DNA from: Desulfuromonadales bacterium
GTDB lineage: Bacteria > Desulfobacterota > Desulfuromonadia > Geobacterales > Pseudopelobacteraceae
Length of the DNA: 42,481 nt
Assembly (NCBI GenBank): GCA_016650295.1
Contig: JAENWA010000093.1
Span: 1 to 42,481 of the forward strand
Direction: 5' to 3'
Shown: positions 8,487 through 17,017 of the stretch, piece by piece
How the letters are laid out: every line of letters begins with the position of its first letter
Position numbering within the stretch: the stretch's first letter is position 1
Position numbers and translations under genes: made by a program
The notes under the pieces: model-generated
The model's input: only the letters and a program-made list of their open reading frames with translations
The model's database searches: none
What the model was told of the DNA's origin: nothing

Positions 8487-10106
8487 ATGAATACCCCCGG
8501 ACTGATGGTGCACATCAGAAAATATGGTCTCTGCCTGATACTCGTCTGGACGTGTATCCTGGCGGGATTTCTATTGCTCCTGGTCAACGAATATCGTGAA
8601 GATACCATCACAGTGGCCACCAGGGAGGCCAGGGACTACCACGAACTCAATCTTCAGTACCGGCGCTGGGGCGCCAAGGTTGGCGGGGTGTATGTCGCCA
8701 CGGACAAAGTCGTACCCAATCCCTATCTGACCGTTCCCGACCGGGATGTGACAACCGGTTCGGGGAAGTCTCTCACCCTCGTCAACCCGGCCTACATGAC
8801 GAGGATGGTCTTCGAGATCATCCGGAATGAAACCAAGCATCCTATCATCAACCGGCTGGTGAGCCTCAAGCCGCTGAATCCCGCCAACGCACCCAATGCC
8901 TGGGAACAGGAGACACTCAAGCTCTTCGAAAAGAGGGAGGTCCGTGAACGCTCCCAGGTTCTGACAATTGAAAAGCGGCCGTATCTTCAGTTCATGGCAG
9001 CCTTCATCACCGAAGAAAGCTGTCTCAAGTGCCATGCGCACCAGGGGTACCAGGTCGGCGATGTGCGCGGGGGCATGAGTATCGCCATTCCCATGAGCGG
9101 CTACCTTGCCATAGAGGCAGACAGGAAAAATTCGCTTTTCGGCAGTTTTGCCCTGTTGTGGGCCCTGGGGGTTGCCGGTATTGCCGTGTCATCAAACAAA
9201 AGACACATGCAGGAAATGAGGATCGTGGAGAAAAGTGTCGGGCTTGAGCAGGAGATTATTAAACGGCAACAGACACAGGAACATCTTGAAGAACAGACCG
9301 TTAAACTCGAAGAGGAAATTTCGGAACGGCAACAGATACAGGAACAGCTTGAGGAGCAGGCTGCCATGCTGGAAGAAGAGACTGCCGAGCGTCAGCAGGC
9401 TGTGCAAGAACTGCAAAAGAAGAACGTCGATATGGAACAGTTCATCTACACCGTATCCCATGACCTGCGCACCCCGTTGGTGACGGTCAAGAACTTCCTG
9501 GGATTCCTGGAAAACGACTTGCTCGGGGACAATCAGAAACGGGTCTCCCAGGATTTCCAGTTTATCCACTGTGCAGCCGACAAGATGAAGCTGCTGCTGG
9601 ACGAACTGCTGGATTTGGCCCGCAGCGATCATGTTGAAACACCCGCGGTCAGGATATCGTTCAAGGATATGCTGGCTGAGGTACTGGACACGATGGCCGG
9701 TGTCATCAAAGGGAGCCAGGTCAGCATTGATCTGCCTGAAACAGATCTGATGCTGTTCGGAGACCGCCCGCGCCTGTGCCAGATCTGGCAGAACCTGATC
9801 GAGAATGCCATCAAGTACAGCCGGGAAGACCGTATCCCCCGCATAGAAATCGGCGTACAGCAGGTGAACGGGGAGCCTGTCTTTTTCGTCAAGGACAACG
9901 GCATCGGGATTGACCCCCACTATCACGGCAAGGTTTTCAAAATCTTCGAGAAACTGGACCCGAAGAGCCCCGGTGCAGGTATGGGGTTGTCCATGATCCG
10001 GCGAATCGTGGAGAAATGCGGCGGCAGAATCTGGGTTGAGTCGGAGGGGAACGGCAAAGGGTCATGCTTCTATTTCACGCTGCCCTTGGCGGTGATTCAA
10101 AGCTGA
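8487..10106 (+). CDS. haem-binding Tll0287-type (DUF3365) sensor histidine kinase
   Basis: About 539 residues from ATG 8487, which has GGGAG just upstream; an in-frame ATG at 8454 lacks one. A transmembrane helix (about 12-34) precedes a periplasmic DUF3365/Tll0287 domain (about 35-210) with a c-type haem motif CLKCH at 179-183. A second helix spans about 215-235. A long coiled coil made of three near-repeats (EERQQ/QLEEQ pattern, about 250-312) joins it to HisKA with H325 (TVSHDLRTPL) and a HATPase_c domain (NLIENAIKYS, DNGIGID, GAGMGLSMIRRI). The haem suggests sensing of redox state or a gas such as NO, CO or oxygen. The catalytic core is nearly that of the kinase at 2632. Confidence 0.88.
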   Translation: MNTPGLMVHIRKYGLCLILVWTCILAGFLLLLVNEYREDTITVATREARDYHELNLQYRRWGAKVGGVYVATDKVVPNPYLTVPDRDVTTGSGKSLTLVNPAYMTRMVFEIIRNETKHPIINRLVSLKPLNPANAPNAWEQETLKLFEKREVRERSQVLTIEKRPYLQFMAAFITEESCLKCHAHQGYQVGDVRGGMSIAIPMSGYLAIEADRKNSLFGSFALLWALGVAGIAVSSNKRHMQEMRIVEKSVGLEQEIIKRQQTQEHLEEQTVKLEEEISERQQIQEQLEEQAAMLEEETAERQQAVQELQKKNVDMEQFIYTVSHDLRTPLVTVKNFLGFLENDLLGDNQKRVSQDFQFIHCAADKMKLLLDELLDLARSDHVETPAVRISFKDMLAEVLDTMAGVIKGSQVSIDLPETDLMLFGDRPRLCQIWQNLIENAIKYSREDRIPRIEIGVQQVNGEPVFFVKDNGIGIDPHYHGKVFKIFEKLDPKSPGAGMGLSMIRRIVEKCGGRIWVESEGNGKGSCFYFTLPLAVIQS

Positions 10107-10363
10107 ATACCGTACTGGTGGCGCCGGAATCAAACTCGTGACACGCTGCCCGTACACTGGTCTGCGCACACTTTGGGCTGTCGCGGATTCCGCGACGTTA
10201 TATCCCGTTTATCGGGGTTATGTTGGTTGCCAATAATTTGTACTGATTCATAACATTTTTTTGCCATTTAGATAATTGTTGCACCCCTTCACCCTTTCAG
10301 ATGGTGCGTCATTTTTTGCTTAGCCGCCTGTTTCAACTTGATATTTGAACACACGTTTATACA

Positions 10364-10379
10364 TGGCATTGTTGTTGCT
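10364..10379 (+). promoter_or_regulatory. sigma-54 (-24/-12) promoter candidate
   Basis: TGGCAT-N5-TTGCT matches the RpoN consensus TGGCAC-N5-TTGCW with one mismatch and exact spacing. It would start transcription near 10391, about 160 nt before the RCC1-repeat gene. No enhancer site was identified. Confidence 0.35.
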
Positions 10380-10472
10380 TGGCACAAACCCTTGACTGAG
10401 AACGAAATAAAGAAGAGGCAAAGCACGAGACGATCCTGAAGACGCACCTCTATCACATCATTTTGAAAAAAA

Positions 10473-10500
10473 TTTTGCTGGCGAAGTTACTGTTTATAAT
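10473..10500 (+). promoter_or_regulatory. sigma-70 promoter candidate for the RCC1-repeat gene
   Basis: A consensus -10 TATAAT (10495-10500) lies 50 bp before the start codon. The -35 is weak (TTTTGC, 16-bp spacing). Confidence 0.4.
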
Positions 10501-10550
10501 CAGTCACGCTGTACTCTGTTTAAATAAAATTTCTTATCGGAGAATGTCAC

Positions 10551-11942
10551 ATGAGAAAAATCGTCCGGCTGCACTTATTTTTACTGCTTGCGATTTTTGC
10601 CCAGACCCTTTCGGGGATGGTAACTGTCACGTGGGCCGCTACCCCTCGGGTTGATGCCGGGGGAAACCACACGGTGACGCTGCGACAGGACGGGACCCTC
10701 TGGTTATGGGGAGACAACACCTTCGGCCAGTTGGGTGACGGCAGCGTGATCGCCCGCAACGGCCCGGTCAAAATCGGAACAGACGTCAACTGGGCTTCAA
10801 TTGCCGCCGGTTTTTATCATACCGCGGCCATCAAAACGGATGGAACCCTCTGGGTGTGGGGGGATAACACCAAGGGGCAATTGGGGGTCGGTTCAGCCGT
10901 TTTCAACCAGGCGGTTCCGGTCAGGGTCGGGACGGATACGAACTGGACCGCCGTCTCAACCGGCGATTTCCACACACTGGCCTTGAAATCCGATGGTTCC
11001 CTCTGGGCCTGGGGTGACAACACAAACGGCCAGACCGGCGACGGAACGGTTGTCCCAGGGATTGTGTCCCTGCCGGTGCGAATTGTTCTGCCGGCTCCTT
11101 TGACGAATAATGACTGGAGTGCCATTGCCGCGGGCGGCGGCCACTCCCTTGCGCGGAAGGCAAACCAGACTCTGTGGGCTTGGGGATTTAACGGAGCCGG
11201 TCAGATCGGCAACGGAACCACTATCGATGCAAGAGCGCCGTTACAGCTGCCTCCCCTTACGAATTCAGACTGGGTAGCCGTGGCCGCCGGACAACTGCAG
11301 AGCCTGGCACTGAAATCGGACGGCACGCTCCGGTCGTGGGGAAATAATACCTTTGGACAACTGGGTAACGGAACGAAGCTTGACAGTAACGTGCCGGTCC
11401 AGGAAAACAGCCAGTCTACAACGTGGGTTGCTTCAAATATGGGAGACACCCATACCCTGGGGCGCAAGTCGGATGGAACCCTGTGGGCGTGGGGGAGCAA
11501 CGCCAACGGCCAGCTGGGTAGCGGAAATACTCTTGATTCCCTGGTGCCGGTAAAGACCGGAACCGACAGCGACTGGCTTGACGCTGCCGCCGGGAGCGCA
11601 CATAGCGTTGCCGTGAAAACGAACGGCACCATCTGGACCTGGGGGGATAACACCTTCGGCCAGCTGGGCGACAGGACAAACATCAACCGGAATGCCCCGG
11701 TACTCGTTGCCCAGGCCGGTTTTCTTCCCAAAGGGGATCTGAATCAAAACGGTGTAGTTGACATTGCGGATGCACTGATCGCATTACGGATTGCTTCGCT
11801 AATCATCCAGCCGACCGCCGACGACCTGATCCTGGGTGACATTGCACCGGTTGTTAATGGAGTAAGCGTACCCAACGGAGTGATAGATATAGTAGACGCA
11901 CTTCTGATACTCAGAAAGGTTGTCGGACTGATATCTTTTTAA
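10551..11942 (+). CDS. secreted RCC1-repeat protein with dockerin-like C-terminus
   Basis: A 463-residue exported protein. Residues 1-30 form a signal peptide ending near WAA. Residues 32-390 hold about seven RCC1-type repeats with the recurring pattern LWxWGxNxxGQLG and a preceding Gly-Gly/Ala-His segment, predicting a seven-bladed beta-propeller. After a short linker, the last 70 residues contain two Asp/Asn-rich loops (DLNQNGVVDIADAL and the later NGVIDIVDALLILR), the layout of a type I dockerin with calcium-binding EF-hand-like halves. The first repeat is a good match; the second lacks some ligands. In bacteria such tails often serve attachment or processing of secreted proteins. The gene lies 50 bp before the copper-protein pair and may share its transcript. 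The substrate is unknown. Confidence 0.82.
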   Translation: MRKIVRLHLFLLLAIFAQTLSGMVTVTWAATPRVDAGGNHTVTLRQDGTLWLWGDNTFGQLGDGSVIARNGPVKIGTDVNWASIAAGFYHTAAIKTDGTLWVWGDNTKGQLGVGSAVFNQAVPVRVGTDTNWTAVSTGDFHTLALKSDGSLWAWGDNTNGQTGDGTVVPGIVSLPVRIVLPAPLTNNDWSAIAAGGGHSLARKANQTLWAWGFNGAGQIGNGTTIDARAPLQLPPLTNSDWVAVAAGQLQSLALKSDGTLRSWGNNTFGQLGNGTKLDSNVPVQENSQSTTWVASNMGDTHTLGRKSDGTLWAWGSNANGQLGSGNTLDSLVPVKTGTDSDWLDAAAGSAHSVAVKTNGTIWTWGDNTFGQLGDRTNINRNAPVLVAQAGFLPKGDLNQNGVVDIADALIALRIASLIIQPTADDLILGDIAPVVNGVSVPNGVIDIVDALLILRKVVGLISF

Positions 11943-11992
11943 AATTATCCTGACAGTCTGCTGAAATGGATCGATAATAAGGGGAACATACC

Positions 11993-13201
11993 ATGAAACG
12001 ACGTGACTTCATAAAAACGGGTTTAACCGGTTTGGCGGCCATAACTGTCGGCAACGTGAAAATTCCCGGTCTCTTCAGGACCGAGGCTTTTGCCGCTGGC
12101 CGGACCATTGATTTAACCATGGAAGCGGCCATGGTGGAGATGGTGGACGGCACCCAGGTCTTCCACTGGGTCTTCAGCTCGCCTCTCAGTACCCCCGCGA
12201 TCGGGCCGAGTTTCCCGGGTCCTGCATTATTCGCCACGGCAGGGGAAGACATCACCATCAATATCAAGAACACCCTGAAAGAACCGCACGCATTCCAGAT
12301 AGTCGGCACCAGGATCCTGACCCCACCCATCAGCCCCGGCCAGACCAGGACGGTGAGTTTCAAGGCGCCGGCCGCCGGCTCATACCTTTACATCGACCCC
12401 TTGAACGACCCGGTGAACCGCGTGCTGGGACTGCACGGCGCCTTTATTGTCATCCCGGCAACCGGGAATACCCCGTACAGCTTCCCCACCCCGATGGTTC
12501 AGCAGCTGTTCAACGACCTGGGGACCACCCCGCAGTTCCCGAGACATGCGCTTTCCCAGGTCGGCTGGGACCCGGCCCGCTTCCGGATCTGGCTGCACCA
12601 CCAGATCGATCCCGCCTTCAACGCACAGGCGCAGGCCGATTTCGATGCGGGACGGGCATCGACCGTAAACTCTGCGCAGATGCGGGCAAATTTCCTCCCC
12701 CGCTACTTCACCATCAACGGCAAATCCGGGGTCTTCGCCGCCCATGACCACGCCACAACCATCGAGGGGAGGATCGGCCAGCCGATGCTGGTCCGCATCC
12801 TGAACTCAGGCCTGTATACCTACTCGAACCATCTCCACGCCAACCATTTCTATGTGACCTCGCTAAACAACGTGGTCCAGGACAACGTCTTATTTATCGA
12901 CTCGCAGACTCTCAAGCCGCTCGACCGGATCGACTGGGTGGTGCCGTTCATCCGGCCACCCGACATCGCCGGCGACCCGAACATCCCGTTGCGCGAGCTG
13001 ATTCCTGAAGAGCTGGCCCTGACGATTCCGGGAGCCCAGGGTTCGCCGGGGATGCCCCAGTCACCCCTGCCCTACCCGATGCACTGCCACATGGAGACGT
13101 CCCAGACGGCGGCGGGGGGGAACTATCCCCAAGGGTCAATCGCCCACTTCGACTTCCTCGGCGACGTGGACGGGGTCGATTTTCCGAACGTTATTGAATA
13201 G
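11993..13201 (+). CDS. Tat-exported cupredoxin protein carrying half of a multicopper-oxidase site
   Basis: A 402-residue protein. It starts with a twin-arginine signal (MKRRDFIKTG, cleavage near residue 35). Two cupredoxin domains follow. The first (about 45-155) has no clear copper ligands. The second (about 240-392) has H280 and H282 in NHLHANHF and H364-C365-H366 in MHCHMETSQ, matching the third and fourth ligand motifs of multicopper oxidases. The two histidines that would complete a type 1 copper site there are replaced: Y277 stands where the first His of HxxHxH is expected, and the His expected three residues after HCH is absent. By itself it could supply only four of the eight trinuclear-cluster histidines. 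The other four are in the next gene, 31 bp downstream. Confidence 0.85.
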   Translation: MKRRDFIKTGLTGLAAITVGNVKIPGLFRTEAFAAGRTIDLTMEAAMVEMVDGTQVFHWVFSSPLSTPAIGPSFPGPALFATAGEDITINIKNTLKEPHAFQIVGTRILTPPISPGQTRTVSFKAPAAGSYLYIDPLNDPVNRVLGLHGAFIVIPATGNTPYSFPTPMVQQLFNDLGTTPQFPRHALSQVGWDPARFRIWLHHQIDPAFNAQAQADFDAGRASTVNSAQMRANFLPRYFTINGKSGVFAAHDHATTIEGRIGQPMLVRILNSGLYTYSNHLHANHFYVTSLNNVVQDNVLFIDSQTLKPLDRIDWVVPFIRPPDIAGDPNIPLRELIPEELALTIPGAQGSPGMPQSPLPYPMHCHMETSQTAAGGNYPQGSIAHFDFLGDVDGVDFPNVIE

Positions 13202-13232
13202 TGCCGACTACTAACAGAACGGAGATGACAAG

Positions 13233-14420
13233 ATGGCTATTCCCATAATTCCCCGCGGCGATGTGCCGCCCGAAGAGATTCCCGCCTTTTTCAACTTTAC
13301 CACCCCGCCTACGAACGGCGGGATAAAACAGGTAGATCCGCTTACGCCGACCTTCACATTCGCACGCAACCTTCTGGTCGACTTCGACCTGGTGCTGCCG
13401 GACGGAGGGCGCGTGCCGATGTGGATCATTGAAGATTCGAATGCGCCGGATGCCCCTCCTCCGTTGCCGAAAGATGCCTTGCGGCGGAATTTTCCTTCCC
13501 CGGCGATCCGCATCCCCCAGAATGCCCTGGTGAGGGCCGATGTCCTGTGCCAGGGGAATACCCACACCATCCACTGGCACGGCATCGAGCCGACACCGAT
13601 GAACGACGGGGTCGGGCACACCTCCTTCGAGGTGGCCGGTCATTTCTTCTATCAGTTCCAGCCCCGTGACGCCGGCACCTACTTCTACCACTGCCACAAG
13701 AACACCGTCCTGCACTTCGAGATGGGGCTTTACGGCCTCCTGCTGGTCGATCCGCCGGACCCGGCAAACCCCTCTGTGCCGGTAACCTATCCAACCGGCG
13801 GTCCCGGTTTCGCCGCGCGGGTCAACCCGGCGGCCGTCGCCCTGACCGATCACGTGATCCATTACGACGTGGAGGCGGCCTGGGTTCCCGACTCCATCGA
13901 CAGCCGCTGGCATCTGCTGGGGCACGACGCCTTCATGCAGATCAGCGACCCCAACGATCCGGTGAATCCGGCCAACTTCACCCAGGACGGCATCCTGAAC
14001 GACTTCCGGCCCGACATCTTTGTCCTGACCGGCATACCGCGGCGGATCAACGACCCGACCCCCATCACCGCCGCCGAAAACCCCGTGTTCGGTCCCCTCG
14101 TGGCGCCGACGGTCGGGGTGGGGCAGACCCTGCTCGCCCGCGTCATCAACGCCGACTACATCATCCAGCAGTTCACCCTCGGCATCGATGCCGAGGTGAT
14201 CGCCATGGACGGCCGGGGGCTGGGTATTCCCCCGTTCCATCAATACTCCCGGCCGTTCCCGCTTCCCGCCGGCACGCCGTTCCGGCTCACATCGGCCATG
14301 CGCTGGGACCTGATCGTCAAGCCGACCACGCCCGGAGTCTACCCGGTCAAGATCGAGTTCTTGAACCAGATCACCGGCCGATTGCTCTATACGGCACGTA
14401 CGACCATTACTGTAGTTTGA
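13233..14420 (+). CDS. cupredoxin protein with type 1 copper and the other half-site, no signal peptide
   Basis: A 395-residue protein with a GGAG ribosome binding site. It has no signal peptide or membrane segment. The first cupredoxin domain (about 85-175) has H111-x-x-H114-x-H116 (HTIHWHG) and H153-C154-H155 followed by H161 and M164 (HCHKNTVLHFEM). This gives a full type 1 copper set (H111, C154, H161, M164) plus four trinuclear-cluster histidines. The second domain (about 265-395) is cupredoxin-like without copper ligands. The motif layout is that of a multicopper oxidase whose type 1 site sits in domain 1. The missing trinuclear ligands occur in the upstream protein, so the two probably form one enzyme, with this subunit exported in complex with its Tat-signal-bearing partner. 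Substrate unknown; metal or phenol oxidation are usual activities. Confidence 0.83.
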   Translation: MAIPIIPRGDVPPEEIPAFFNFTTPPTNGGIKQVDPLTPTFTFARNLLVDFDLVLPDGGRVPMWIIEDSNAPDAPPPLPKDALRRNFPSPAIRIPQNALVRADVLCQGNTHTIHWHGIEPTPMNDGVGHTSFEVAGHFFYQFQPRDAGTYFYHCHKNTVLHFEMGLYGLLLVDPPDPANPSVPVTYPTGGPGFAARVNPAAVALTDHVIHYDVEAAWVPDSIDSRWHLLGHDAFMQISDPNDPVNPANFTQDGILNDFRPDIFVLTGIPRRINDPTPITAAENPVFGPLVAPTVGVGQTLLARVINADYIIQQFTLGIDAEVIAMDGRGLGIPPFHQYSRPFPLPAGTPFRLTSAMRWDLIVKPTTPGVYPVKIEFLNQITGRLLYTARTTITVV

Positions 14421-14455
14421 ACGCTGAAACTTTTTAGAAACTGGATTGAAACAAA

Positions 14456-14480
14456 GAAAGCCCGCTCATGGCGGGCTTTC
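14456..14480. terminator. bidirectional terminator between convergent genes
   Basis: A perfect 10-bp stem, GAAAGCCCGC (14456-14465) and GCGGGCTTTC (14471-14480), with loop TCATG. It lies between the copper-protein operon (+) and the haem sensor (-). Confidence 0.8.
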
Positions 14481-14512
14481 TCGTGTGCAGGGCAGCTTAT
14501 TCCGAATTGGCC

Positions 14513-15724
14513 TTACTTCACCGTCCGCAGTATGGCGCTGAACATCGGACTCTGGTCCGACTGCGAGACGGAGATGACCATCTCGACCTCGAAGAGCCTG
14601 CCGCAGACATCCCGCACCTTTTGGAGAGTGGTAGTGCCGATCAGGTCACTGCTGCCGGCCGAAAAATAATCCCTCATTGCCCCCTGAAGCACCACCCCCT
14701 TTTCCATGAAATCGAAGATACTCTGGCCGAGCAGTTCCTGCTTGGTCAGGCCGAACAGCTTCTCGGCCTTCTGGTTCGAAATGACAATCTTGCCGTCGGA
14801 CATGAAGGTGATGATCGGTGACTGGGCAATCTCAATGAAGTTGCGATAGCGGTCTTCCGATTCGATCCGCTGGATGGTCCTGCGATCCAGCTCCGCCATC
14901 AATTCATTAAATGATGCGATCAGGGCCCCGATCTCATCCTCCCCTCGCTGCTCCAGCCGTTCCGAGAAATTCCCGGAGTGGGCAACCTCGGCGATACTGG
15001 CGGCAACGGCCTTGACCGGCGTCAGGATCGTTCTGCGGATGATCCAGCCGCTGATCAGGATAAAAGCTGCCAGCACCAGGCCGTCATACAGGATGTCCCG
15101 TTTCAGGTTGGAGCCGATTTCATGGTAGAGCCCCTCCATCGGCACCGAGACCGATACGGCTCCAATCACTTCGCCGACCTTGTAGCCGTAGGAAAAGTGA
15201 CCCCGAGGGAAACGACGCTGGACAAAAGCGGGGGCCGTGTCGTAACTGCCGTGGCAGACCAGACAGGATTGATCCGACACCATCGGCAGCAGGTAGCGCA
15301 GCGACTTCTTCCCCTTTTCGACAGTAACCTGCCAGGTTTCAGCGGCTTTCACATCCCGGAAGGTCGTGAGCTGTGCGGTTTCAAAGTCGTCCGGACGGTT
15401 GTCGGGATTGCGGTAGCGCAAGGAGACCTGGCGGACGTAGTAGTTTGAACCCTGGGTAAGCTGCCGGGCAACCCGGCTGGCGGCCACCTGCGGAATCAGA
15501 TTCTCGTTATATTCCGGTTCGGTAGTCACGATCCTGGACAGGTAATCGCGGGTTTCGATGATCTGGCGCGAGATGGTGCGGGCCGTATCCACCGCCCCTT
15601 TCATGATCAGGGACTGGTCCCGGCGATAACTGCTGTAAGCCAGGGCCACGAACAGTGCTATCAGCAGCAGAGACGAGATAATGTTGAACTTGGTGTTGAC
15701 TCTCAGCCGTGAAAAAAAAGTCAT
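14513..15724 (-). CDS. haem-binding Tll0287-HAMP-PAS sensor without an output domain
   Basis: A 403-residue membrane sensor. A transmembrane helix (about 12-31) leads into a periplasmic DUF3365/Tll0287 domain (about 35-205) with c-type haem motif CLVCH at 154-158 and the closing VIGAVSVSVPM segment. A second helix (about 210-230, followed by RRTILTPV) is followed by HAMP (about 230-285) and a PAS domain (about 290-400, SPIITFMSDGKIVISNQ). It stops there: no kinase, methyl-accepting, GGDEF or DNA-binding domain is present. The domain order matches the front half of many Geobacter sensors. It may act through protein contact, or be a truncated kinase or cyclase. The sensor domain is shared with the kinase at 8487. 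A good promoter lies upstream on the same strand. Confidence 0.85.
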   Translation of the reverse strand: MTFFSRLRVNTKFNIISSLLLIALFVALAYSSYRRDQSLIMKGAVDTARTISRQIIETRDYLSRIVTTEPEYNENLIPQVAASRVARQLTQGSNYYVRQVSLRYRNPDNRPDDFETAQLTTFRDVKAAETWQVTVEKGKKSLRYLLPMVSDQSCLVCHGSYDTAPAFVQRRFPRGHFSYGYKVGEVIGAVSVSVPMEGLYHEIGSNLKRDILYDGLVLAAFILISGWIIRRTILTPVKAVAASIAEVAHSGNFSERLEQRGEDEIGALIASFNELMAELDRRTIQRIESEDRYRNFIEIAQSPIITFMSDGKIVISNQKAEKLFGLTKQELLGQSIFDFMEKGVVLQGAMRDYFSAGSSDLIGTTTLQKVRDVCGRLFEVEMVISVSQSDQSPMFSAILRTVK

Positions 15725-15783
15725 ATATTTGATCCTTGTCGGCTCTACATGGCATCGCCGTTAGCTTGTCTGACGCTGTAGAG

Positions 15784-15811
15784 ATTATATCCGCTCTTTG
15801 AGTCTTGGCAA
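15784..15811 (-). promoter_or_regulatory. sigma-70 promoter for the haem-PAS sensor gene
   Basis: On the minus strand, TTGCCA (15811-15806) and TATAAT (15789-15784) are separated by 16 bp, about 60 bp before the start codon at 15724. Confidence 0.6.
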
Positions 15812-15873
15812 GAATTGTTATCAGCCGCCGGATTGTATTCCGGGCCTGATCATGTTATACAAGCGGTTACTCT

Positions 15874-16037
15874 AGGAGCCTGTCGGACTTAGGAGAAATC
15901 TACTGCAAATCCGTCTGAACGGTCCATATTTCGCCGCTTTTTTGGTCAATAGAACAACTATTAACCTTCAAAATCGGCAAAATCTGTCCTCGCTCAGCCG
16001 AATTTTCGCTACGATTTCCTAAGTCCGACAGACTCCT
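15874..16037. repeat. MITE-like element, complete copy (family A), 164 bp
   Basis: The ends AGGAGCCTGTCGGACTTAGGA and its near-inverse at 16017-16037 form terminal inverted repeats; the CTGTCGGACTTAGGA core is exact. The interior matches the partial copy at 1-129 on the opposite strand. There is no ORF. I saw no clear target duplication. It separates the haem sensor from the meaB operon and ends 32 bp before the meaB start. Confidence 0.88.
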
Positions 16038-16069
16038 GGCAACGACTTCCATACCATCGGGTACAGACC

Positions 16070-17017
16070 ATGCCTTTTGCAGAACAGGTTCTTAACGGCG
16101 ACATCCGCGCAGCGGCACGCCTCATGCGAGACATAGACGACAACCGTCCCCAGGCGGTTGATGATCTGAAACAGCTCTATCCCCGCACCGGCCAGGCCTA
16201 TATCATCGGCATCACCGGTCCGCCGGGAGCCGGCAAATCAACCCTGGTGGACCAGCTGACCGCATCCTTCCGCGCTAAAGGCAAGAAAGTCGGCGTCGTA
16301 GCCATCGATCCCACCAGTCCTTTCACCGGCGGTGCGATCCTGGGCGACCGCATCCGCATGAACCGGCATGCCACCGACGAGGGTGTCTTCATCCGCAGCC
16401 TGGCCACCCGCGGCGCTATGGGCGGACTGTCCCGCTCCACATCCGATGTTGCCCTGGTTATGGATGCCCTGGGAATGGACATCGTCATCATCGAAACGGT
16501 CGGGGTCGGGCAGGATGAGGTTGACATCGTCAAGGCCGCCCATACCACCTGCGTGGTGATGGTGCCGGGACTGGGTGACGACATCCAGGCCATCAAGGCC
16601 GGCATCCTGGAGATCGGCGACATCTTCGTGGTCAACAAGGCCGACCGGGACGGGGCCGACCGGACCGCCCGCGAGCTGAATACCATGCTGGAGTACCGCA
16701 TGGCGCCCGAGGGGTGCTGGAATCCGCAGGTGTTCAAGACCGAGGCCCAGCGCGGCACCGGCATAGAGGAACTGGTGAGTGAAATCCTGCTGCACCGCGA
16801 CCACCTCATTTCCAGCGGCACCATCGACACATTTCTGCGGGAACGCGATGAACGCCACTTCGTGGATATTCTGCGGGACAGCCTGTATAAAAAAGTCCTG
16901 GACTACATGGCAACCGACGCCACCCTCGACCGGATCCTGACCGGCATGGGCAACCGCACCATCGACCCCTATTCAGCGGCCGAACAGGTGCTGGAAGGGA
17001 TGCTGGGAGAACGGTGA
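16070..17017 (+). CDS. meaB: MeaB/ArgK-type G3E GTPase, methylmalonyl-CoA mutase chaperone
   Basis: A 315-residue cytoplasmic GTPase. The P-loop is GPPGAGKST at 50-58; the MeaB signature follows in VVAIDPTSPFTGGAILGDR and RSLATRGAMGG; a Walker-B-like segment is in VETVGVGQDEVDI; base recognition is NKAD. Length is normal for MeaB (about 310-330). MeaB guards B12-dependent methylmalonyl-CoA mutase and gates cofactor loading using GTP. No mutase gene lies in this window, but the two downstream genes encode cobalt-transport components, and the stop of meaB overlaps the GTG start of cbiQ. That context supports a cobalamin-linked role. No strong ribosome binding site precedes ATG 16070, so the start is likely but not certain. 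Confidence 0.9.
   Translation: MPFAEQVLNGDIRAAARLMRDIDDNRPQAVDDLKQLYPRTGQAYIIGITGPPGAGKSTLVDQLTASFRAKGKKVGVVAIDPTSPFTGGAILGDRIRMNRHATDEGVFIRSLATRGAMGGLSRSTSDVALVMDALGMDIVIIETVGVGQDEVDIVKAAHTTCVVMVPGLGDDIQAIKAGILEIGDIFVVNKADRDGADRTARELNTMLEYRMAPEGCWNPQVFKTEAQRGTGIEELVSEILLHRDHLISSGTIDTFLRERDERHFVDILRDSLYKKVLDYMATDATLDRILTGMGNRTIDPYSAAEQVLEGMLGER

Larger units (their letters stand above)
10107..10550. other. 444-bp intergenic region, hairpin and promoter candidates only
   Basis: No ORF with a ribosome binding site was found. At 10180-10196 an 8-bp perfect hairpin (GTCGCGGA, one-base loop, TCCGCGAC) may end kinase-operon transcripts, but it lacks a T-run. Two promoter candidates for the downstream gene are listed separately. 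A stretch at about 10112-10130 resembles the complement of a tRNA 3' end but cannot form a T-arm. Confidence 0.6.

Noticed and set aside
10112..10200. tRNA-like 3' end (complement of GGCGCCACCA with a T-loop-like stretch)
   Set aside because: The T-stem does not pair and no acceptor or anticodon arm can be formed; at most a decayed remnant.
13191..14243. 350-codon open frame on the minus strand
   Set aside because: Antisense shadow of the second copper protein.
16038..16069. Cobalamin riboswitch before meaB-cbiQO
   Set aside because: The leader after the MITE is only 32 bp and has no B12-box.
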